From DRKI01 sp011051875 (GTDB taxonomy: Bacteria; Desulfobacterota; Desulfobulbia; Desulfobulbales; Desulfobulbaceae): 64,000 bases of DNA. Shown here in pieces: positions 35,201 to 41,810 of the stretch (positions are counted from its first letter, which is position 1; every line of letters starts with the position of its first letter). The notes below the pieces were generated by a model. That model made no database searches. It had not been told where the DNA came from and saw nothing but the letters and a program-made list of their open reading frames with translations. The stretch lies in contig JALXDL010000109.1 of assembly GCA_026990385.1 (NCBI GenBank), forward strand, positions 1-64,000. Direction: 5' to 3'. The position numbers and the translations under genes are program-made.

Positions 35201-35473
35201 TTATTTTACAGCGTCGGCCAGCTTGCTTCCCGGTTTGAATTTGGCAATGGTCTTGGCGGGGATCTCGATCATCTCGCCGGTGCGGGGATTCTTTGCCTTG
35301 CGGGCGGAACGTTTGACAGTGGAGAAGGTCCCGAAACCGACAAGGGTGACCTTGTCGCCATTGGTCAAGGCCTCGGTCACAGCCATCAGCATTCCGTTGA
35401 GAGCCTTTTCTGCTGCAGCCTTACTGATGTCTGCCGCACCTGCCATGGATTCAACGAGCTCCTTTTTGTTCAT
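35201..35473 (-). CDS. hup: HU-family nucleoid DNA-binding protein
   Basis: A 90-residue HU: MNKKELVESMAGAADISKAAAEKALNGM, then VTLVGFGTFSTVKRSARKAKNPRTGE (the DNA-binding arm with its conserved NPRTG tip) and IPAKTIAKFKPGSKLADAV. GGGAGGGA stands 4-5 bases before ATG 35473. It has a strong promoter and a terminator of its own, so it is monocistronic. HU rather than IHF is favoured by the arm sequence. Confidence 0.95.
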   Translation of the reverse strand: MNKKELVESMAGAADISKAAAEKALNGMLMAVTEALTNGDKVTLVGFGTFSTVKRSARKAKNPRTGEMIEIPAKTIAKFKPGSKLADAVK

Positions 35474-35553
35474 TCTTCCCTCCCAATAATTGTATGGCTT
35501 TGCCAAACCAACCAGGATACCACCTGATCTGCTTCTTTCCTTCATCCGAATGG

Positions 35554-35582
35554 ATTAAAATCAAAAACACCTGCTTTGTCAA
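35554..35582 (-). promoter_or_regulatory. Sigma-70 promoter of HU
   Basis: On the minus strand TTGACA (35582-35577) and TTTAAT (35559-35554) are separated by exactly 17 bases. The -35 is perfect and the -10 has one mismatch. Transcription would begin about 75 bases before the HU start codon. Confidence 0.7.
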
Positions 35583-35662
35583 AGAAAAAAAACGTCTATC
35601 TTCCGTATACAGGCCGTTTGCGGCCGATCAGGGTCTCTGTTGACGGGAAAGGAAACAGGGGG

Positions 35663-36463
35663 TCATCGTCCCTCAAGATCCAGGTAAACCTTGTCGGCCC
35701 CATCCTTTTGCAGAAAACGGACCACGGCCATGCGCATGCCCTGATCCAGGAGCCGATCCAGGTCCTCCTGCCGTACCTGGAGGTAGACCATGCCCTGGTC
35801 ATCGCGATCAAGCCGCAGCCGGCAGCCGGAAAAACCAAGCCGGGCCAGTCCCTGCTCCCGGCGGGCCACCCGCTGCAGCAACTCTTCGGTCACGGCCATG
35901 CCGTGGGGCAGGCGGGTTGCCAAGCAGGAAGAGGAAGGCTGCTGCCAGGTATCGAGACCGAGTTCCCTGCTCCGGGCCCGGATCTCATCCTTGCCCAGAC
36001 CGGCCTCGACCAGCGGCGTGCGGACCCCCAGTTCATGGATCGCGCGCAGACCCGGCCTCCGGTCCTTGAGGTCATCGGTATTGGTACCGTCCACGAGCAC
36101 CTTGATCCCCCGTTTTTCCATTATATCGATGAACTGGGAATAAATACGGAACTTGCAGAGATAGCACCGCTCCGGCGGATTGCGGACAAATTCCTTCCAT
36201 GTAAGCGGGTACAGCTCAACGGACTGCACGACCACCCCTTTGCTGTAGCCGTGCCGGCCGGGCCAGGAAAGCGCCCGGTCCCTGTCGGCCGGGGTCACCA
36301 GCAGCGAGTCGGCAAAAAGAGGCAGCACATTGCCTGCTCCCAGGGTATCGAGGGCTGTCTTCAGGAGCAGCGAAGAATCCACACCGCCGGAGAAAGCCAC
36401 AGCCACCCGTGAGCAATCCAGCAGGATCTCCTGCAGCCGCCGAACCTTGTCCTCAAGCAGCAT
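35663..36463 (-). CDS. larE: LarE-family ATP-dependent sulfur transferase
   Basis: A 266-residue PP-loop enzyme: AVAFSGGVDSSLLLKTAL (pyrophosphatase loop), PERCYLCKFRIY, LVDGTNTDDLKDRRPGLRA and QQPSSSCLATRLPHG. LarE sulfurates the pyridinium dicarboxylate precursor of the lactate racemase nickel-pincer cofactor. Here three cysteines (about 100, 103 and 180) match the arrangement proposed for LarE forms that carry an iron-sulfur cluster and pass on a cluster-bound sulfide, rather than sacrificing one cysteine. No larA, larB or larC is in the window. It lies 29 bases after the DUF39 homocysteine gene on the same strand, so its acceptor may be different. ATG 36463 is preferred over the GTG one codon earlier. 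Confidence 0.82.
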   Translation of the reverse strand: MLLEDKVRRLQEILLDCSRVAVAFSGGVDSSLLLKTALDTLGAGNVLPLFADSLLVTPADRDRALSWPGRHGYSKGVVVQSVELYPLTWKEFVRNPPERCYLCKFRIYSQFIDIMEKRGIKVLVDGTNTDDLKDRRPGLRAIHELGVRTPLVEAGLGKDEIRARSRELGLDTWQQPSSSCLATRLPHGMAVTEELLQRVARREQGLARLGFSGCRLRLDRDDQGMVYLQVRQEDLDRLLDQGMRMAVVRFLQKDGADKVYLDLEGR

Positions 36464-36492
36464 CACTGGCCACGCCCGCCTCTGCCGGCTGC

Positions 36493-37686
36493 TTACTCGT
36501 CAACATCAAAGGAAAAATCCACGGTGGGAAATGTTGCAACCGGTTCCGTGATCTGGAAACCGCGATCCATGATCCACTGCTTGAGGATCTCTGCGATCTC
36601 CCGCGCCTTGACAACAGACGAAAGCGGCGCGGTGGGCACCTTTTTCCCGGCCACCTCGATCATGCCGCTCTTGAGCTGGGCGTAGCTCACCTCGCCGTAG
36701 TTGCGCTGGATGCCGTTGGTATAATCATGGCCGTAATCAACCACCTGGGTGAAGATCTCCGCGTCCGAGACCCCGGTGAACCGCGCCATCTCCTCGTTGA
36801 GAATGGGAATGGGCACGCCAAGGCCCACGGCCAGGGAGCACCCGTAGCCCTGGATACTGACCCCGCGCAGCCAATCGGCAGACATCTGTTTCAGATCACC
36901 CTGGACCATCATGGTGCCGGCGGGCCGGCGGGGAACACCATTGTCCCCCCTGGGCACCCCCGGATTGTGCTGGGTGCCGTGCCAGGTGACATACCCTACT
37001 CCGCCGCCGAGAAAGATCCTGGTGCCCACGCCGATGGTCCGGTAGAGCGGATCGTTGAGCAGCGGGCTCAGCTCACCGGCGCTGCAGTAGTTGGCATTGC
37101 GGCATCCGGGCTTGAGGACCCCCATATAGGTATAGACCGTCCTGTCGGAGAGATTGACGGCACAGTTGTAATTCTGGTAGCCGTTGCGCGGGTTGCAGAG
37201 GAGCGCGTGCGGCATGTCGGCAAGGGTCAGTTCCTTCTTGCACTTGGTGTTGGCATAGCAGTCGGTGGCATAGGCCTTGGCCTCGAGAAAGACCTTTTTC
37301 CCCGCCACCAGGTCCTCGATGATATGACCGCCGCCGTAACGGAACTCGCCGGGATAGACCTTGTTGAGCGGATCGTCCTCGGCCGGCTCGGTGGCGCCCA
37401 GGTAGATGTCGATGGCGGCAAGTCCTGCATATGCCGGCACCTTGTTGATCCAGACCTTGGCCGCCTTGATGGTGGGTGTTGTCTGGCCGAAATTGAAAAA
37501 GGCGCCGGACGAACACATGGTGGAAAAGGTGCCGGTGGTGACCACGTCCACTTTTTCCGCTGCCCCTACCGGCCCCTCCCGGCGCACGATATCGACCATC
37601 TCCTCGGCGGTGACGACAACAGCCTCGCCGGCCCTGATGCGGGCATTGATCTCGGCATAGGTCTTGTTTACCTGGTGTTCGCTCAT
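36493..37686 (-). CDS. Homocysteine biosynthesis protein (DUF39/HcyBio)
   Basis: A 397-residue protein of the DUF39 family. Diagnostic blocks are GEAVVVTAEEMVDIV, VVTTGTFSTMCSSGAFFNFG, IKAAKVWINKVPAYAGLAAIDIYLGAT, RYGGGHIIEDLVAGKKVFLEAKAYATDCYA and IFLGGGVGYVTWHGTQHNP. DUF39 proteins of methanogens and some anaerobes take part in sulfide incorporation into aspartate semialdehyde to make homocysteine. Several conserved cysteines (CSSG, DCYANTKC, CNPRNGYQNYNC) suit sulfur relay. The usual ferredoxin or CBS partner is not adjacent; a LarE-like sulfur transferase follows instead. ATG 37686 is chosen; the frame stays open to 37893 through a structured leader. Confidence 0.85.
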   Translation of the reverse strand: MSEHQVNKTYAEINARIRAGEAVVVTAEEMVDIVRREGPVGAAEKVDVVTTGTFSTMCSSGAFFNFGQTTPTIKAAKVWINKVPAYAGLAAIDIYLGATEPAEDDPLNKVYPGEFRYGGGHIIEDLVAGKKVFLEAKAYATDCYANTKCKKELTLADMPHALLCNPRNGYQNYNCAVNLSDRTVYTYMGVLKPGCRNANYCSAGELSPLLNDPLYRTIGVGTRIFLGGGVGYVTWHGTQHNPGVPRGDNGVPRRPAGTMMVQGDLKQMSADWLRGVSIQGYGCSLAVGLGVPIPILNEEMARFTGVSDAEIFTQVVDYGHDYTNGIQRNYGEVSYAQLKSGMIEVAGKKVPTAPLSSVVKAREIAEILKQWIMDRGFQITEPVATFPTVDFSFDVDE

Positions 37687-38040
37687 GGTCTCTTCCCAAC
37701 AGATGAGTAGATGTTTTCTGGTACCGCCCGGGGGAGTGGAACAAGTCGGCGACCCAGCGACCACCACAAGGCACATGCGGTTGGTTGAACCTGCGTGGCC
37801 GTAACCCGCGAGGGGAGCATCGAATCCACGTCTGCCGGTCCCGCAGGCTGTTCGCCCAGGCCCGTATATTACGGAAAACCGGGGCAAGCGCAACCCTTTT
37901 CAAGGCCGCGCGCATCCCTCTTCTGCGAACAAAGGGAAGAAAATCCTATAATTCCGACAGGTTCAACAAAGCAACAAACAGACGTCGTCTGGTCGCAGAC
38001 TCCCTGCTTCCAGGGAATGAAACAAGCCCCGGCAACAGGT
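37687..38040 (-). promoter_or_regulatory. Long leader upstream of the homocysteine gene
   Basis: The 354-base gap between the second NAS-like gene and DUF39. On the minus strand TTGCGC (37892-37887 region) and AATATA with 17 bases between suggest a promoter, which would leave about 170 bases of GC-rich leader. Pairings seen include CCTGCG near 37847 with CGCAGG near 37790 and GGTT/AACC within the next 20 bases. I could not match it to the SAM-I, SAM-II, SAH or cobalamin riboswitches. A small hairpin TCCCTG/CAGGGA lies at 38001-38016, just after the NAS-like gene. Confidence 0.35.
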
Positions 38041-38856
38041 TCATTCCAAGGACCTTTTGATGACAAAGACCGAGGTGTTGTTGACCGGCGGATCAGGTCT
38101 GATACGCGCATATTCCTCCAGGCCCGCAGGCAGGGAGATGGTGGCATGGGTATCCAGCAGGCGGCGCAGCCCTTTTTCGTAGATCCGGTAGGAGATCCTG
38201 GCATGGTCAGGCAGGGTTGACGCAAGGTGGGCAAAGATCTCGTCCTTGGGCCTGGCATCGGCGCCCACCATGATCAGGCTGCACGCATCCGCCAGCGGCA
38301 GTGCATAATGGTTGCCCTGGATGATGCGGATAGAGCCATCGAGATCAAGCGTCATGAGCAGATGTTCGGAAATAACAGCATATCGTGGATCCTGCTCGAT
38401 ACCAATGCCGGAAATCCCATACTGCTGGCAAAGGGAGATCAGGCTCAGCGGCAGCGGCCCGCTACCGAGAAAAACAACCAGGTCTCCCGGACCCAGGCCT
38501 GCTCCATGGTACTCCATCCGAGCCAATTCCAGATAGTTGGGATAATAGACGAACCTCTGTACCTCTCGCCAGGGATCATCACTGTTGATGATCGTCCCCA
38601 CAGCCTCGATCTCCAGACGCAGGCCGTTGATCCGTTTCAGGTGAGCAACCTTTCCGAGAACCGCATGCAGGTCCCGGTCCCGTCGAAGTTCTTCGGCCAT
38701 CTCGTCGTCAACGTCCATGGCCGCCAGGACATTGAGCCGATCGAAATGGTGGCCAAAAGTATCAACCGGACCATGAAGAATGATGTCTTCGTCAAGATGC
38801 TGAATTGCGGAATAGATATCGAGAAATTCCTTTTTGATGGCTTGTAGGTCCAACAT
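38041..38856 (-). CDS. Nicotianamine synthase-like protein (second of two)
   Basis: A 271-residue protein. The first 110 residues are helical (HFDRLNVLAAMD, HLKRINGLRLEIEAVGTIINSDDPWREVQRF). Then comes a Rossmann methyltransferase-like domain with LVVFLGSGPLPLSLISLCQQYG and GIGIEQDPRYAVIS, the nicotianamine synthase signature, and an ending VNNTSVFVIKR resembling the NSVVIARK end of plant enzymes. The family joins aminobutyrate units from SAM to make nicotianamine or CntL-type opine precursors for metal binding. No CntK or CntM homologue adjoins. I start at ATG 38856; ATG 38886 is also possible, and the frame is open to 39060 without similarity. It lies 221 bases after its paralogue. Confidence 0.72.
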   Translation of the reverse strand: MLDLQAIKKEFLDIYSAIQHLDEDIILHGPVDTFGHHFDRLNVLAAMDVDDEMAEELRRDRDLHAVLGKVAHLKRINGLRLEIEAVGTIINSDDPWREVQRFVYYPNYLELARMEYHGAGLGPGDLVVFLGSGPLPLSLISLCQQYGISGIGIEQDPRYAVISEHLLMTLDLDGSIRIIQGNHYALPLADACSLIMVGADARPKDEIFAHLASTLPDHARISYRIYEKGLRRLLDTHATISLPAGLEEYARIRPDPPVNNTSVFVIKRSLE

Positions 38857-39006
38857 GGCGAAACTGCCCCTGTTTAAAAACTTCATGGGTTGGTTTATGG
38901 GAGAAGATGCAGCCTGGGGAATGGGTCTCCGGTGGAAGGTTTTCTCAAATCCTTCTCCTTCCCCGGGCGCGGACGATCCGGATCCCTGCTTGATCTGGCG
39001 CGGGCC

Positions 39007-39020
39007 CCGGACCGGTCCGG
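39007..39020. repeat. 14-bp perfect palindrome between the two NAS-like genes
   Basis: CCGGACCGGTCCGG at 39007-39020 in the 221-base gap. It could be a protein-binding site for separate control of the second gene, or a transcript hairpin. Confidence 0.4.
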
Positions 39021-39077
39021 CCTTGTTGGAAGTCCTGAGAGAGGTGAAACCGTATGGCACGGTATATCCGTCATCAG

Positions 39078-39962
39078 TTACGGTTCATCGAGGACCAGGA
39101 ATACTGTGGTGTTGTTCACCCTCCCCGACGGCTGCACGGTGTCGACAACATGAAACCCGGCGATATCCTCTGACCGGACCGGTTCGTGCAGGACCGCTTT
39201 CATTCCCGAATAGGTGCGGTAGATAACAGGAGCCGGGCCACGGTCGTGCAATATCTTTCGCAGGTTCCGGAATATCCTGGCCTTTGGTTCGGCAAGGGCG
39301 GCCGTCAGGACCATGCCCCAATCCAGTTGATCAAGGGCCCACTCGTTGCCGGCAACAATTTCGATCTTCTTCTCCAGGCCAAGGCAACGGATCACCCTGC
39401 GTGCCAGGTTCACTGTTTTCCGATCACTGTCCAGTCCAACGGAAGGAATGTTATATTTTGATGCCAGAAGGATAAGGGTGACAGGTACAGGACCGCAGCC
39501 AATAAAGGCCAATCTGCCGCCTGGTTGCGGCGGCATCGCCCGGAGCATGCTGTGCACGAGGACTTCATAGCGTGGATAGAGGGGAAAGCAACGGAGCGTT
39601 TTCCAGGGATCATCCGTCGTCAGGAGCTCCCGGGCAAGATGGACCTCATGGATATCGAAAAAAGCGGTGTAATAGGAACGGATCAGCGGCAGCCTGCTCC
39701 TGATCTCCTTTTCGTTGAGGATCAATTCGGCCAGATGGTCCCCCACGTTCAGGTGCGCCAGATCGTCCAGGAGCTGGTACTGACGATACAATTCCGCAAG
39801 TGGCAGGGCCAGGAAGACCTCTAGGCTGGCACGCCGGATCCTGTCGGCAAAGGCCATGAGGGGTGGCTTGATGATAGCCAGGCTTCTGCGACAATCCCTG
39901 CAGCAGCCGGCAAAATCCTGCTCGATCAGTTCATGACGATGGAGATAGCTTATATCATGCAT
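39078..39962 (-). CDS. Nicotianamine synthase-like protein (first of two)
   Basis: A 294-residue protein. The N-terminal helical part contains a cysteine pair (CCRDCRRS) and LLDDLAHLNVGDHLAELIL. EVHLARELLTTDDPWKTLRCFPLYPRYEVLV matches the segment before the Rossmann domain in its neighbour. The SAM-binding part reads LAFIGCGPVPVTLILLASKYNIPSVGLDSDRKTVNLARRVI, with the GxGPxP loop of nicotianamine synthases, and the end is VNNTTVFLVLDEP. It is a diverged paralogue of the next gene, not a recent duplication. Substrates could differ between the two. The start ATG 39962 has GAGATATGGAAA upstream. Confidence 0.72.
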   Translation of the reverse strand: MHDISYLHRHELIEQDFAGCCRDCRRSLAIIKPPLMAFADRIRRASLEVFLALPLAELYRQYQLLDDLAHLNVGDHLAELILNEKEIRSRLPLIRSYYTAFFDIHEVHLARELLTTDDPWKTLRCFPLYPRYEVLVHSMLRAMPPQPGGRLAFIGCGPVPVTLILLASKYNIPSVGLDSDRKTVNLARRVIRCLGLEKKIEIVAGNEWALDQLDWGMVLTAALAEPKARIFRNLRKILHDRGPAPVIYRTYSGMKAVLHEPVRSEDIAGFHVVDTVQPSGRVNNTTVFLVLDEP

Positions 39963-40643
39963 TTTCCATATCTCTTTCTTGTCACCCTATACCCGCGAAG
40001 CCGATTATGCAGCCTACTTTCCGAACCGCGGTCAAAGGCAGGGGGGGTACCGGCTGGTCACGGCATAGACACAGGCCATGGTCTCCAGACGGGAAAAGGA
40101 TTCGACCCGCTGGTCTGGTAAACCACTCTCCCCCGGTAACACATACTGTCGATTCGTGTTACCTAGCACAGACACCCCTTTGCCGTCAACGGACAAAATG
40201 CCACCCAAACCCGCATTCCGAAGACGGGGAAGATTATTTTCCCCTGTAACATCCATACATTGCCAAACAGGAAGAGCATGTCTGCATTGTGTACAGGTTC
40301 CGTGAACACTGTGTGTTTTTTGGTAGATTCTGCGTGCGGGGTATCTATGGTATTCACTGCCACTCCCAGAGCCTAAGCCAAAAGGACGATGGCCCTCTCC
40401 ACTCTGATCTTTATCGCGTGATCTTTATCGCGGTGTCCTGGTTCCGCGACTTATCCGGTTCGACCCAGTCAGGCAGAGACCAGACCAGGGATGGCGGACG
40501 GCGATTTTCACCCCCTGCTTCAGATTTTTCTTTGCAACATCCCGCTGATGCTATAGGGTTTGGCCGAAACAATATTCCCAAGGGTTGCCGCCCTGTCATC
40601 CAGGTGGACGCGGCAACCCTCCTCATAGCAGCAAAACATCGGC
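39963..40643. other. 681-base intergenic region between the NAS-like pair and pheA
   Basis: A divergent promoter region with no convincing gene. It contains GGTAACAC/GTGTTACC (40135-40142, 40156-40163), a perfect tandem duplication of the 14-mer TGATCTTTATCGCG (40405-40418, 40419-40432), and an 11-bp stem AGGGTTGCCGC/GCGGCAACCCT (40581-40591, 40610-40620) with an inner CCTG/CAGG, 23 bases before the pheA start. Short frames here lack domains. Confidence 0.5.
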
Positions 40644-41747
40644 ATGGACAAAAAACAGAGCATCCCCGAGGTGCGCAAACGCATTGACACCATCGACGAC
40701 ACGATCCTGGACCTGCTCAAGGAACGTCTCGAGTGCGCCAAGACCATCGGTCGCCTGAAATCAGAGACCAACCGGGCCAAGTGGGATCCCCGCCGCGAGC
40801 GCGAGATCTACGAACGGCTGCTCAAGAACAACGCAGGCGCCTTTCCCGACAAGGCGCTGCGCTCCATCTTCCACGAGATCATCACCACCTGCAGGCTGTC
40901 GCAGAAAAAGACCGCGGTCGCCTACCTGGGGCCCGAGGCAACCTTCACCCACCTGGCCGGGGTCAAGTATTTCGGCCAGTCGGCCGAGTACAAGGCCATG
41001 GAGTCCATCGACGAGGTCTTCAACGAGGTGGAAAAGGGGCGGGTCGAGTACGGGATCGTGCCGGTGGAAAACTCCATCGAGGGCGCGGTCTTCTCCACCC
41101 TGGACTCGTTCATGAAGTACAACGTCAAGATCTGCGGCGAGCTGCAGCTCGCCATCTCCCACAACCTGGTCTGCCGCTCCGGCGACATCAGGGATATCCA
41201 GACCGTGGCCTCCCATGCCCAGCCCCTGGCCCAGTGCCGGGAATGGCTGAAGAAGAACCTGCCCGATATCCCCACCCTGCAGGTCTTTTCCACAGGCGCC
41301 GCCGCGCAGATGGCCGCCAACAATCCCAACATCGGCGCCATTGCCAGCTCGCTGGCCATCAAGACCTATGAGCTGCAGGTGGTGGTCAAGGGCATAGAGG
41401 ACTACCAGGGCAACACCACCCGCTTCCTGGTCATCGGCAGCCAGTCCCCGGCCCGGTGCGGTGCCGACAAGACCTCGCTGCTCCTCGGCCTGCTGGTCAA
41501 CCGGCCGGGCGCCCTCAACGAGGTGCTCACCGTGCTCGCCACCCGCAACATCGACCTGACCAAGATCGAGTCGCGGCCCATCAAGGGCAAGCAGTGGAAG
41601 TATCTCTTCTTTCTCGACATCGCCGGCCACATAGACGACCCGATCATCCGGGAGGGATGCGACATCCTCCGGCAGATCTGTGCCTATTATGAGTGGCTTG
41701 GCTCCTATCCCCGGGCCGACAACATCGACCTGAACAATGGAACCTGA
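40644..41747 (+). CDS. pheA: Chorismate mutase/prephenate dehydratase
   Basis: A 367-residue bifunctional enzyme in three parts. Residues 1-90 are the AroQ chorismate mutase (EVRKRIDTIDDTILDLLKERLECAKTIGRLK). Residues 92-270 are the prephenate dehydratase (VAYLGPEATFTHLAG, VPVENSIEGAVFSTLDSF, and NTTRFLVIG carrying the conserved TRF). The C-terminal ACT domain binds phenylalanine (GALNEVLTVLATRNIDLTKIESRPIKGKQWKYLFFLDI). No clear ribosome site precedes the ATG; a hairpin upstream may control translation. Confidence 0.96.
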   Translation: MDKKQSIPEVRKRIDTIDDTILDLLKERLECAKTIGRLKSETNRAKWDPRREREIYERLLKNNAGAFPDKALRSIFHEIITTCRLSQKKTAVAYLGPEATFTHLAGVKYFGQSAEYKAMESIDEVFNEVEKGRVEYGIVPVENSIEGAVFSTLDSFMKYNVKICGELQLAISHNLVCRSGDIRDIQTVASHAQPLAQCREWLKKNLPDIPTLQVFSTGAAAQMAANNPNIGAIASSLAIKTYELQVVVKGIEDYQGNTTRFLVIGSQSPARCGADKTSLLLGLLVNRPGALNEVLTVLATRNIDLTKIESRPIKGKQWKYLFFLDIAGHIDDPIIREGCDILRQICAYYEWLGSYPRADNIDLNNGT

Positions 41748-41810
41748 TGGCGGCATCGCCGGGCCCCTCCGGGCAGCCGGGCAGGGCCGGCCGCAAGAGA
41801 GTGGTTTCCA

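Noticed and set aside
37687..37895. A tRNA or SRP RNA gene, because of a GGTTCAACC T-arm-like segment
   Set aside because: No acceptor or anticodon stem could be built around it, and the SRP RNA loop sequence is absent.
40491..40556. A 21-codon frame upstream of pheA as a possible phenylalanine attenuator peptide
   Set aside because: It contains only two phenylalanines, has no convincing ribosome site, and no terminator with a T-run follows.
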